A DNA stretch of 64,000 nt from DUZB01 sp963747555 (GTDB lineage: Bacteria; Desulfobacterota; DSM-4660; Desulfatiglandales; Desulfatiglandaceae). This document shows positions 18,978 to 27,679 of the stretch, one piece after another. Under the pieces are notes generated by a model, which was given only the letters and a program-made list of their open reading frames with translations, had not been told where the DNA came from and ran no database searches. Position numbers and translations under genes: made by a program. Numbering within the stretch: the first letter of the stretch is position 1; every line of letters starts with the position of its first letter. The stretch lies in assembly GCA_963747555.1 (NCBI GenBank), contig CAVVFZ010000028.1, forward strand, positions 1-64,000, given 5' to 3'.

Positions 18978-19196
18978 CATTTTCTCCTTAATCGTAGATC
19001 GTAGAAATCGGGGCCTAACCGGGCGACTATGAGGAGCACGCCATGGCGTGTCTCGCGCCAATCGCGTCCATCGGCCGTACTTCATATCCCTCAACTTCTT
19101 GTTATTTTATCTAACCATTTATAAGCAGCAACCACGTCACCAACCACGCCAATAGGACGTGGCATCCTGATACATTTTGGAGCGACGTTCATCAGA

Positions 19197-19430
19197 TTGG
19201 GCAGGCTCGTGATCCCATCAGCATCAACACAGGTAACGATCGGTCAGGCCTGCCAGAAACTACGGTCTTCAGGAAGGTTGGATCCTATGCACCCCCGCAT
19301 TTATAACGATGTCTGCATAGCCATGATTGCCCGTCAGATCGGAGCTACTGTGGTCACCGAGAACATTTCGGGTTTTGAAGAAATCCATCGGACAGTTGAT
19401 TTCAGATTCAGAAAGGCCATGGAACCTTGA
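19197..19430 (+). pseudogene. PIN-domain (VapC-like) C-terminal fragment
   Basis: The frame encodes IYNDVCIAMIARQIGATVVTENISGFEEI, matching the C-terminal half of PIN ribonucleases (Asp in the NDxxIA helix, TxN strand). The preceding codons back to about 19143 resemble the middle of such a protein, but there is no start codon, no first active-site Asp and no antitoxin gene. It is best seen as a remnant of a VapBC-type toxin. Downstream 19431-19723 shows no gene. Confidence 0.5.
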
Positions 19431-19723
19431 TAGCTGAGTAACGACACTTTACAAAACCTTTCCCTTTGGAGAACTGTTTAGATAACAGGTTGCAGCAGAA
19501 CCCCACCATAAAGCAAAATACCTTCCATCCTTATTCGCTCGGGCAAGATCTTATTAAACCTTTTCAAATGAACGCCTGTTCGGCCCTTTGGAGCCGGGCG
19601 GAGAAATTGGCAGACAAAATACGGATTGGATGGGATCCCAAAAAAAAGCGCAGCGCTGAAGCGTCAATGCCGGATGGTCACATAATGTCTTGTGCCTCTG
19701 CGTCTTCGCGGCTGCGAGATCCC

Positions 19724-20497
19724 TTAGAGCATCCCCGACTCCTTCAGCCTGGCCACAAGCGCATCGGCCTGTTCCGCCGGGGTCCCCTGCAACAGCTCAC
19801 AGGTCCTGCCCTTTTTCACTTTGGTCATGGAGATTACCCTGGTGGGGGAACCTGCGTCCCCCGTCTCTTCTGGAGACAGGCCAAGATCGTCTATAGTCCA
19901 GGTTTCGAGGGCCTTTTTTTCAAAGGCGGCCTCAATGGCATCAAGTCCAATGTCTGCGGGTTCGAAAGAGCGCAGGCTTATGGACAGGGCCGCGGGAAAG
20001 GATACCCGGTATTCTTCAATGAATCCGTCCATCCGCCGCTCCACGTGAAGATCTTCGCCCATCAATTCCATGGAATCCACACCCGTTATCATGGGAATGC
20101 CAAGGGCGACGGCCGTCTGGGGACCCACCTGCCCCGTATCGCTGTCTGCGGTCCTCGTACCGAATAAGACCAGATCGAAGGGCGCCAACCGCCTGATCCC
20201 CGCGCTCAGGATCGTAGACGTGGCAAGGGTGTCGGAGCCTTTGAATGCGGGATCGGAGAGCAGAACTCCCCGATCGGCGCCCATGGCAAGCGTTTCCGCC
20301 AAAGCCGCATTCGCCGCTTCAGGTCCCATGGAAAGAGTGGTTACCGTGCCTCCCCGAACCTCCCGCAACCGGAGAGCAGCTTCCACCGCGGGCCTGTCGT
20401 AGGGGTTCAACTGCAATAGATCCTCTGAACGGATAACGTCGCCTTCGGGCGGTTGCATGATGACGGATTTAATGCATACTATAAGGTTAAGACTCAT
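19724..20497 (-). CDS. etfB: Electron transfer flavoprotein, beta subunit
   Basis: 257 residues. N-terminal LNLIVCIKSVI, the NPYDRPAVEAALRLRE turn and the adenine-nucleotide-binding loop LFGTRTADSDTGQVGPQTAV are diagnostic for EtfB. It accepts electrons from acyl-CoA dehydrogenases and passes them on with EtfA. It follows the acyl-CoA dehydrogenase by 18 bases with GGGGAG before its ATG, so both are in one operon. No etfA follows; the stop is followed by gene-free DNA. Confidence 0.93.
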   Translation of the reverse strand: MSLNLIVCIKSVIMQPPEGDVIRSEDLLQLNPYDRPAVEAALRLREVRGGTVTTLSMGPEAANAALAETLAMGADRGVLLSDPAFKGSDTLATSTILSAGIRRLAPFDLVLFGTRTADSDTGQVGPQTAVALGIPMITGVDSMELMGEDLHVERRMDGFIEEYRVSFPAALSISLRSFEPADIGLDAIEAAFEKKALETWTIDDLGLSPEETGDAGSPTRVISMTKVKKGRTCELLQGTPAEQADALVARLKESGML

Positions 20498-20515
20498 GTT
20501 TGCTCCCCTTCAGTC

Positions 20516-21658
20516 CTATTTTCCCGATAATCCTCTGAAAATCACCATGCGGTGCACCTCGGATGTCCCCTCGTAGATTCTGGTCACCCTGGCGTCACGG
20601 TAGTACCGTTCAACCGCATAGGCCTTTGAGTACCCGTACCCTCCGTGGATCTGGACCGCCATATCCGTTACCCTGCACGAGGCCTCGGACGCATAGAGCT
20701 TCGCCATGGCGGCGGCCTGGGAGAACGGTTCTTTTCTGTCCCGCAGCCCGGCCGCCCGATACACCAGCAGACGGGACGCATCCACCTGGGTCGCCATATC
20801 CGCCAACATCATCTGAATAGCCTGATGTTTTTCAATGGGAACACCGAACTGCCGTCTCTGCTTTCCGTACCGAAGCGACTCTTCAAGGGCCCCCTGCCCT
20901 ATTCCGACCGCCTGGGCGGCAATTCCCATCCTTCCCGCATCCAGGGCAGCCAGCCCGATCTTGAGCCCGTCTCCGTCCTTTCCCAAAAGATTGGATTCGG
21001 GAATGGCGCAATCATAGAGGCGAATGGAGCTGACCGGGTTTGCCCGCATGCCGCAGAGATCTTCCAGATCCCCCACCACGAATCCCGGGGTTCCCCTTTC
21101 GGCCACAACCACGCTGACCTTCACGGCGCCGCCGGGAACCCCGGTACGGACAAAGATCAGGCAGATATCCGCAACCCCTCCATTGGTGACAAAGACCTTG
21201 TTTGCATTGACGATAAAGCGGTCTCCATCCAGAACGGCGGTGGATTCTATTCCCCTTGCGTCTGAACCTGCATTCGGTTCGGTCAGGCAAAAAGCCCCGA
21301 TTTTATCGCCCCGCGCAAGAGGGCCGGCCCACTTGGTTTTCTGTTCTTCGGAACCAAATGCAAGCACCGGATACAGACCGACGCTGTTATGCACGGTCAC
21401 ACAAAGCCCCACTCCGGCTGAAACCCTTGATATCTCTTCTATAATGATGGAATAACTCAGGGAATCCATCCCGGCGCCGCCTAAAGCTTTCGGGGCCTGT
21501 ATCCCGAAATACCCAAGCCGGCCCATCTTTTCCACCACTTCCCACGGGAACCTGGCTTCCTGATCGATTTCCCCGGCAATGGGACGAAGTTCCCGTTCAC
21601 AAAATGAACGGACCGAACTGCGTACCAGTCGCTGTTTTCTTGTTAAACCCGTATTCAT
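20516..21658 (-). CDS. Acyl-CoA dehydrogenase
   Basis: 380-residue FAD flavoenzyme introducing the α,β double bond into acyl-CoA. Family motifs are FGIQAPKALGGAGMDSLSYS, GAFCLTEPNAGSDARGIES (FAD/substrate strand), QFGVPIEKHQAIQMMLADMA, and AVQIHGGYGYSKAYAVERYY near the C-terminus, ending in TRIYEGTSEVHRMVI, the region around the catalytic glutamate of many members. GGGGGAG precedes the ATG. It heads an operon with etfB and is divergent from sucCD, fitting β-oxidation or branched-chain/aromatic acid degradation. Chain length cannot be told. Confidence 0.94.
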   Translation of the reverse strand: MNTGLTRKQRLVRSSVRSFCERELRPIAGEIDQEARFPWEVVEKMGRLGYFGIQAPKALGGAGMDSLSYSIIIEEISRVSAGVGLCVTVHNSVGLYPVLAFGSEEQKTKWAGPLARGDKIGAFCLTEPNAGSDARGIESTAVLDGDRFIVNANKVFVTNGGVADICLIFVRTGVPGGAVKVSVVVAERGTPGFVVGDLEDLCGMRANPVSSIRLYDCAIPESNLLGKDGDGLKIGLAALDAGRMGIAAQAVGIGQGALEESLRYGKQRRQFGVPIEKHQAIQMMLADMATQVDASRLLVYRAAGLRDRKEPFSQAAAMAKLYASEASCRVTDMAVQIHGGYGYSKAYAVERYYRDARVTRIYEGTSEVHRMVIFRGLSGK

Positions 21659-21734
21659 ACTCCCCCTTCTTTCAATTGCAAAGAAGCCGTTAGCTGCAAA
21701 CTTTTAGCCATTAGATTCATAATATAAAAAGATT

Positions 21735-21811
21735 GTATCCCATTCAAATTCCCTGGTACGATGTTTGGAGTCAGCGAAGCCACCCCGCCACAGGGTTTTT
21801 GAATAAGATAC
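21735..21811 (+). repeat. Dispersed TIR repeat, copy B
   Basis: A 77-bp copy opening GTATCCCATTCAAATTCCC and closing TTTTTGAATAAGATAC, i.e. related inverted ends, with the core TGTTTGGAGTCAGCGAAGCC. It lies in the intergenic region 21659-22042 between the divergent acyl-CoA dehydrogenase and sucC genes, which otherwise must contain both promoters. Confidence 0.88.
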
Positions 21812-22042
21812 AAAAGATTCTGATAAAATGTGTTCGCGTCAAACATGGGAACTTCACATCCCTGTTCTCCTTTCGATCTTTATCCTAAAATTGATGCCTC
21901 GAGTCAAGCCCTCGTTTTTATCCGCTCTAATCCTTTTGAAATCATGTTCTGCTTGACAAGTACGCAGGAGATTCATTAATTAATGGGTATAGGATTGACC
22001 TTGCTACACAACCATCATCTCTATCGGGAGCATTTCGAAACA

Positions 22043-23206
22043 ATGAAACTGCATGAATACCAGGCAAAGGAACTTTTGCGTAATCAGGGTATACCTGTCC
22101 CCGCCGGACAACTGGCAACCACCTCGGATGAGGCGGCCAGGGCGGCAAAAACCATTGCAGGACCTCCCTGGGTGGTCAAAGCTCAGATACATGCCGGCGG
22201 CAGGGGAAAGGCAGGGGGCGTGAAGGTTGTCCGGAACCCCGAAGAGGTTGTATCGGTAACCGATTCGATTCTGGGAAAGCCGTTGATTACCAAACAGACA
22301 GGTCCGGAAGGCTCGGTGGTAAACCAGGTTTATATAGAAGAAGGGGTGGATATTGAGAGAGAATTTTATATCAGTATGGTCATTGACCGAACCACGGCGA
22401 CCCCTGCCATGATTTTCAGCCAGGCGGGAGGGACGGATATCGAGGAAACGGCCGCGAAATCATCCGGACAGATTCACAGGGAAAACATTGATCCCGCCGT
22501 GGGATGGATGGACCATAACGCCAGAAATCTTCTCTACAGCCTCGATACACCTCCGCCTGCCGAGTCCATGAAGGCGTTCATGTCCCTCATGGCCAATGTG
22601 TACAAGGCCTTCATAAGCCTGGACTGCTCCCTGCTGGAAATCAACCCACTTGTTCTGACAAAAGACGGAAAAGTCATCGCCATCGACGCCAAGATCACCA
22701 TCGACGACAATGCGCTTTTCAGACACAAAGAGCTGCTTTCGCTTGATGATCCCCGAGAAAAGGATCCCCTCGAGCTCATGGCCAACGAATATAATCTGAA
22801 TTATATCCGACTGACCGGAAACATCGGCGCCATGGTAAACGGCGCCGGCCTTGCCATGGCCACCATGGATGTTATCAAAATGGCAGGCGCTGAACCCGCC
22901 AATTTTCTGGATGTGGGTGGCGGCGCAAGCGAAGAAATGATCACCAGAGGTGTGGAAATTATTTTAAAAGACAGCCGCGTCAAGGCCATTCTTGTAAATA
23001 TCTTCGGGGGAATTCTGCGGTGCGATGTCCTCGCGAGAGGCGTCGTTGCTGCCGCCCGGAAGACAGGAATAGATCTTCCCCTGATCGTGAGACTGGAAGG
23101 CACCAATGTAGAGGAAGGAAGAGAAATCCTGAATGATTCCGGACTAAAATTTCTGGTGGCCAAAGACCTGTCAGAGGCCGCCGAACTTGTCGCAGCACAG
23201 GTATAA
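22043..23206 (+). CDS. sucC: Succinyl-CoA synthetase, beta subunit
   Basis: 387-residue ADP-forming β subunit. It starts MKLHEYQAKELLRNQGIPVP, the standard family N-terminus; an open frame from 21983 is not used. The ATP-grasp domain has WVVKAQIHAGGRGKAGGVK and LEINPLVLTKDGKVIAIDAK, and the C-terminal CoA-ligase domain has NGAGLAMATMDVIK and NIFGGILRCDVLA. It catalyses succinyl-CoA + ADP + Pi to succinate + ATP with SucD, encoded 14 bases downstream. Confidence 0.97.
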   Translation: MKLHEYQAKELLRNQGIPVPAGQLATTSDEAARAAKTIAGPPWVVKAQIHAGGRGKAGGVKVVRNPEEVVSVTDSILGKPLITKQTGPEGSVVNQVYIEEGVDIEREFYISMVIDRTTATPAMIFSQAGGTDIEETAAKSSGQIHRENIDPAVGWMDHNARNLLYSLDTPPPAESMKAFMSLMANVYKAFISLDCSLLEINPLVLTKDGKVIAIDAKITIDDNALFRHKELLSLDDPREKDPLELMANEYNLNYIRLTGNIGAMVNGAGLAMATMDVIKMAGAEPANFLDVGGGASEEMITRGVEIILKDSRVKAILVNIFGGILRCDVLARGVVAAARKTGIDLPLIVRLEGTNVEEGREILNDSGLKFLVAKDLSEAAELVAAQV

Positions 23207-23220
23207 GGAACCAATCGATC

Positions 23221-24090
23221 ATGAGTATACTTGTAGATGAAAAAAGCAGAATAGTGGTCCAAGGCATCACCGGCAGGGAAGGCGCCTTTCACACAAAACA
23301 GATGCTGGACTATGGAACGAAGGTTGTCGCGGGGGTAACGCCGGGGAAAGGGGGGCAGAAAGTTGAAGGGGTGCCCGTGTTCAACACCGTACGGCAGGCC
23401 GTTCAAAAGGAAGGCGCCAACGTTGCGTGCATATTTGTACCTCCTCCTTTTGCCGCGGACGCCGTAACAGACGCAGCAGCCTCCGGGATAGAGGTCATTG
23501 TATGCATAACAGAAGGCATCCCCGTACTGGATATGGTGAAGGTATCCGGATTTCTTAAGGGCAGAAATTGCGTTCTTATCGGTCCCAACTGTCCGGGAAT
23601 CATTTCTCCCGGGAAAACCAAGGTGGGCATCATGCCGGGCTTCATTCATTCCCAAGGCCCCATGGCGGTCATATCGAGAAGCGGCACCCTTACCTATGAA
23701 GTCGTGGACCAGTTGACAAGGGTAGGCCTCGGTCAGTCCACCTGCATAGGAATCGGGGGCGATCCGATCGTCGGAACCACATTCATCGATCACCTGAAAC
23801 GGTTCAAAAATGATCCGGAAACAGAAGGGGTTGTCCTGATTGGTGAAATCGGGGGCTCCGCCGAAGAAGAGGCCGCCGAATACATTCAGAGGGAATTCAA
23901 CAAACCGGTTATTGCATTTATTGCCGGACAGACAGCCCCCCCGGGCAGACGAATGGGCCATGCAGGCGCCATTATATCAGGCGGCCAGGGCAAGGCGGAA
24001 GACAAGATAGAAGCGCTTCAAAAGGCAGGCATTACTGTGGCGATCAATCTTGGCGTGCTGGGACAAACGGTGCTGAAAGTAATGAAATAG
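23221..24090 (+). CDS. sucD: Succinyl-CoA synthetase, alpha subunit
   Basis: 289 residues. N-terminal CoA-binding domain (VVQGITGREGAFHTKQMLDY; GANVACIFVPPPFAADAV), then IGPNCPGIISPGKTKVGIMP and the phosphorylated active-site histidine in GRRMGHAGAIISGG. AAGGA is seen before the ATG. The pair serves the TCA cycle or recovers ATP from succinyl-CoA produced in propionate or dicarboxylate metabolism. Confidence 0.97.
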   Translation: MSILVDEKSRIVVQGITGREGAFHTKQMLDYGTKVVAGVTPGKGGQKVEGVPVFNTVRQAVQKEGANVACIFVPPPFAADAVTDAAASGIEVIVCITEGIPVLDMVKVSGFLKGRNCVLIGPNCPGIISPGKTKVGIMPGFIHSQGPMAVISRSGTLTYEVVDQLTRVGLGQSTCIGIGGDPIVGTTFIDHLKRFKNDPETEGVVLIGEIGGSAEEEAAEYIQREFNKPVIAFIAGQTAPPGRRMGHAGAIISGGQGKAEDKIEALQKAGITVAINLGVLGQTVLKVMK

Positions 24091-24206
24091 CGACCCGAAA
24101 GCGCCGAGGGCCAGCACAAACCTGCATTGACTCTGTTTATGAACGGTCTTAGATTGCTTCGTGGTAGAGGAAGGTGTTATCATGAAGCGCAACGGAGGAT
24201 TCAATC

Positions 24207-24596
24207 ATGAAAAAAATCCTTAATATAACGGATCGTCTCGAAGACAGAAAACGCGCCGAACAGATTGAAACCTATCGCAATAAATTCGAATCCGTTCAGA
24301 GATTGCTGCAGTGTTCAGGGTGCCATTTTAAGTGTTCCATGTGCGGGCACCATGTGGAGAGGTCCGCAACAACGCTCAGCCCAACGGCAAATGAATTCAA
24401 TCTGTGTGGAAATTGTCTATCCGAATTTGAAGATTTTCTGAATATACCCCATAGGGATAATCAAAAGGAAGAAATTTTCTGGCATACGGAGGAATGGGTG
24501 GAATTGTGGTCCAGTTGGATGAAATTTCAACGGGCCTTGAACGGTTTCAAAGCATCAATTAATCTGAAGCAGTTACATCACAGAAGCTGCGATTAA
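24207..24596 (+). CDS. Hypothetical zinc-ribbon-like protein
   Basis: 129 residues, not recognised as a named family. It has cysteine pairs CSGCHFKCSMCGHH (about 36-49) and LCGNCLSEFEDFLN (about 67-80), likely one or two zinc sites, after a basic helical start, and a Trp-rich segment EEWVELWSSWMKF. GGAGG precedes the ATG with good spacing. It sits between sucD and tatA on the same strand. Function unknown. Confidence 0.7.
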   Translation: MKKILNITDRLEDRKRAEQIETYRNKFESVQRLLQCSGCHFKCSMCGHHVERSATTLSPTANEFNLCGNCLSEFEDFLNIPHRDNQKEEIFWHTEEWVELWSSWMKFQRALNGFKASINLKQLHHRSCD

Positions 24597-24666
24597 AAAA
24601 TAGTCAGAAAAGAATTCTCTCGAACCTTGTTTTTTTGAATTCTTTTCCGATATTGGAGGTAGTCTC

Positions 24667-24861
24667 ATGTTTGGGATTGGAATGCCGGAATTGATTATCA
24701 TCCTGATAATCATCCTGGTGATTTTTGGAGCAGGTAAACTTCCCGAAATCGGAAGTGGAATAGGCAAGGGAATCAAGAACTTTAAAAAGGCAACACAGGA
24801 AGCCAAAGAAGAAATAGATGGGCCGAAAAAAGACGACGGCAAGCCCAAGGATGAGGCATAA
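24667..24861 (+). CDS. tatA: Twin-arginine translocase TatA/E subunit
   Basis: 64-residue Tat component. A single N-terminal TM helix (PELIIILIIILVIFGAGKLP) with the FGxGKLPEIG hinge is followed by an amphipathic helix (GSGIGKGIKNFKKATQEA) and an acidic/lysine tail. GGAGG precedes the ATG. It forms the variable-size pore for folded proteins; tatB and tatC are not next to it. Tat substrates in this window include the molybdopterin oxidoreductase and the LIV binding protein. Confidence 0.95.
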   Translation: MFGIGMPELIIILIIILVIFGAGKLPEIGSGIGKGIKNFKKATQEAKEEIDGPKKDDGKPKDEA

Positions 24862-24876
24862 GCCCCATCTTACATC

Positions 24877-24961
24877 GGATAAATTTTCAATCGCAGTACA
24901 GGTGCAGCAGACCATTCCGCCACAGGCTGTTTTTTCCTACCGGAACTTTTGAATACGATAG
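24877..24961 (+). repeat. Dispersed TIR repeat, diverged copy D
   Basis: An older copy between the convergent tatA and ssb genes. The block CCATTCCGCCACAGGCTG and the end ACTTTTGAATACGATAG match copies B and C in order and spacing, while the other half has diverged (ATTTTCAATCGCAG). Boundaries are approximate. Confidence 0.65.
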
Positions 24962-25007
24962 ATCTCCGCTTATGATTCCTTAGGAGGAGTCACTCGTCCC
25001 TTCGGAT

Positions 25008-25427
25008 CTAAAAAGGAATATCATCCTCGGGAAGATTTGCCGGTTCTTCCATGGGGGAGGGAATACCGCCGGCCTGGGTATCGGAGCTTCTCCCCTTTGA
25101 ATCGAGCATCTGCATATTTATGGCAATAATTTCCGTCGTATATCTTTTGTTGCCATCGCGGTCATCCCAGGACCTGGTCTGCAACCTTCCTTCAAGATAA
25201 ATCTGACTGCCTTTGCGCAGATATTCCCCACAGATTTCTCCTAATTTTCTCCAGGCCACAATCCGGTGCCATTCCGTGCGCTCCTGCTTTTCACCGGTGT
25301 TTTTATCTTTCCATTCTTCTGAAGTCGCGATGGAAAAAGTGGCCACCGGCACCCCATCCGGGGTGTACTTCAGTTCAGGGTCTCGCCCTAATCTTCCAAT
25401 CAATATGACTTTATTTATTCCTGCCAT
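25008..25427 (-). CDS. ssb: Single-stranded DNA-binding protein
   Basis: 139 residues starting MAGINKVILIGRLGRDPELK, the canonical OB-fold opening, followed by WHRIVAWRKLGEICGEYLRK and YLEGRLQTRSW. The acidic C-terminal tip PEDDIPF binds partner repair and replication proteins. GAGAGG five bases upstream fixes the start; an in-frame extension to 25502 is not expected. It coats single-stranded DNA as tetramers. Confidence 0.97.
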   Translation of the reverse strand: MAGINKVILIGRLGRDPELKYTPDGVPVATFSIATSEEWKDKNTGEKQERTEWHRIVAWRKLGEICGEYLRKGSQIYLEGRLQTRSWDDRDGNKRYTTEIIAINMQMLDSKGRSSDTQAGGIPSPMEEPANLPEDDIPF

Positions 25428-25687
25428 GGAATCCTCTCCCAACCCGAATAAACCGGAATACATTACAAAGGGTTTTGATTTACCTGTAGCCCCAGATCGC
25501 ACCCTACGCTTCTGTGGAACCTATCGGCCGAATCTCATAAAGGGCATTATGTAACACAAAAAAATCGCTCAAGTCAAAAAGATTCAACGCGGCAGTCGGC
25601 CATTAATTCCCGAACACCAACATTCAAAAGCAAACAGGGATGTTCCACTCTGATGATATCACTTGATAAAGCGCCTCATTTTCTATT

Positions 25688-25920
25688 AGTTAGTGTCCAT
25701 CCATAAATGAACTTGTGGGCACTGCGGGCTTCGAATTCAGAAAGGGGCAATTTTCCGCAAGGTCAAGGTCTACGATCCAGGGCTGTTTCCTGGGAAAACA
25801 AGGGGTTGTGCGGAGACGTACGATAGTACGTCGCACAAGGAAACCCGCAGTTTGACGCCGACTTGTCCCGCTCCCACCGGGGGATGGCGGAAAAGGGCCA
25901 TTTATGGATGGAAACTAGCT
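25688..25920. repeat. 233-bp element with 22-bp terminal inverted repeats
   Basis: The left end (25688-25709) and right end (25899-25920) are inverted copies differing at two positions, both containing TCCATCCATAAATG. The inside has no open frame of note and a central palindrome, GACGTAC-GATA-GTACGTC, near 25818-25835. This is the architecture of a MITE or other non-autonomous element. It occupies much of the ssb-rnj intergenic region (25428-25997) and was not seen again in the window. Confidence 0.75.
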
Positions 25921-25997
25921 ATTGACTGCTGAAAAAAAAAGTTATAAGGTGCCGTTTATTCAATAAAATGGGTAACATTTATAGAAATGAGATCGAC

Positions 25998-27647
25998 ATG
26001 ATAAAAGTGATTCCCTTGGGAGGTCTGGGTGAAATCGGCCTGAACATGATGGTCATCCAGCACGAAGAAACCATTCTGGTGGTGGATGCAGGGCTCATGT
26101 TTCCCGACGACTACATGCCGGGAGTGGATCTGGTCATTCCCGATTTTGGATATCTCAGAAGCAACAGAAAAAATGTGAAGGCCATCGTCCTCACCCATGG
26201 TCATGAAGATCATATCGGCGCCATGCCATTCTTTCTGCGGGAGTTTAATGTTCCCGTTTTCGGCACGAGCTTTACGCTGGGGATACTGAGTGAAAAGCTT
26301 AAAGAACATCAACTGCTTGAAAAAACCGATTTGAGAAAGGTCCGCCAGGGAGATGTTACGGATCTTGGTCCTTTCAAGGTGGAGTATATCAGTGTAAATC
26401 ACAGCATCGTCGACGGTGTTGGTCTTGCCATCCACACACCCGAAGGCATATTGATACACTCCGGGGATTTCAGAATCGACCCCACACCGGTGGATTCCCA
26501 GCATACGGATATTATCCGTTTTGCTCATTTCGGCCAAAAGGGGGTTTTAGCCCTCTTCTCCGATTCCACCAATGCGGAAAAGGAGGGGTTTACCCTGAGC
26601 GAAATGGAGGTTCGAAAAACGCTGGAGGACATTTTCCGGAAATGCAGGGGAAGAATCATTGTTTCCAGTTTCGCCTCCAACATCACCAGGATTCAGCAGG
26701 TTGTCTCTCTTGCGGCCAAATTCGGGCGAAAAGTAGTTTTCAACGGAAGGAGCATGGTCACCAATGTGGGCATAGCCCAGGAACTGGGATTCATGGATCT
26801 TCCTGAAGACCTCGAAATCACGGAAAAACAAATCCGCAATTATCCGGATGATCAGGTGGCCATCATCACCACCGGAAGTCAGGGAGAACCGATGTCGGCC
26901 CTTACCCGCATGGCCCTGGATCAACACAGAGATATAAAGATCAAAGATGGAGACACGGTGGTTTTTTCCTCCCGCTTCATCCCGGGAAATCAAAAGGCCA
27001 TCACATCCCTGATCAACAAGCTCTACCGTATGGGAGCGGACGTGATCTATGAAAAGATCTCCGACATTCATACTTCCGGACACGCCAGGAGAGAAGAGCT
27101 GAAATTCATGTTAGGGCTTGTAAAACCGCGTTTTTTTATCCCGATTCATGGGGAATACCGGCATCTGGTCAAACATGCACAGGTTGCCCTGAATATGGGA
27201 ATGGATCGCGAGAATGTTCTTCTGGCGGAAGATGGGGATGTGATCCGCTTCGAAGACGATCAGATGACCCTGGAAACGTCTGTCAGCGCCGGTAGGGTCC
27301 TTGTGGACGGGAAAGGCGTAGGGGACGTCGGCGAGATGATCCTGCGGGATAGACGCAAACTGAGCAGCCACGGCATGGTGATTGTATTGCTTGGCGTAGA
27401 TGAAAACACGGGCGAGACCGTTTACGGGCCTGATATCATATCGAGGGGTTTTGTATTCGAAAATCAGAACCGGCATATCCTCCAGGATGCGGAATGCATC
27501 ATTCTCGAAGTGTTGGATGAACTGGAAAGACCAAGACCCATGAATTACGCCGATGTTGAATCGGACATTCGACGAAGGCTGAAACATTTCTTTTACAAAG
27601 TAATCGAGAGAAGCCCACTGATCGTCCCGGTCATCATCAATTTGTAA
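25998..27647 (+). CDS. rnj: Ribonuclease J
   Basis: 549-residue metallo-β-lactamase/β-CASP nuclease with 5'-exo and endoribonuclease activity in mRNA decay and rRNA maturation. It begins MIKVIPLGGLGEIGLNMMVI; the zinc motif is LTHGHEDHIGAMPF (HxHxDH), followed by LIHSGDFRID, the β-CASP TTGSQGEPMSALTRMA and the late motif HTSGHARREELKFML. An in-frame ATG ten codons upstream is possible; neither has a strong ribosome site, so the start is not certain. A short gap leads into ftsK. Confidence 0.95.
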   Translation: MIKVIPLGGLGEIGLNMMVIQHEETILVVDAGLMFPDDYMPGVDLVIPDFGYLRSNRKNVKAIVLTHGHEDHIGAMPFFLREFNVPVFGTSFTLGILSEKLKEHQLLEKTDLRKVRQGDVTDLGPFKVEYISVNHSIVDGVGLAIHTPEGILIHSGDFRIDPTPVDSQHTDIIRFAHFGQKGVLALFSDSTNAEKEGFTLSEMEVRKTLEDIFRKCRGRIIVSSFASNITRIQQVVSLAAKFGRKVVFNGRSMVTNVGIAQELGFMDLPEDLEITEKQIRNYPDDQVAIITTGSQGEPMSALTRMALDQHRDIKIKDGDTVVFSSRFIPGNQKAITSLINKLYRMGADVIYEKISDIHTSGHARREELKFMLGLVKPRFFIPIHGEYRHLVKHAQVALNMGMDRENVLLAEDGDVIRFEDDQMTLETSVSAGRVLVDGKGVGDVGEMILRDRRKLSSHGMVIVLLGVDENTGETVYGPDIISRGFVFENQNRHILQDAECIILEVLDELERPRPMNYADVESDIRRRLKHFFYKVIERSPLIVPVIINL

Positions 27648-27679
27648 AACTAACCCGGCAGGACAGGGGAATATCATAA

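Noticed and set aside
22801..23961. 386-codon minus-strand frame opposite sucC/sucD
   Set aside because: Spans two confirmed genes and shows no protein family features.
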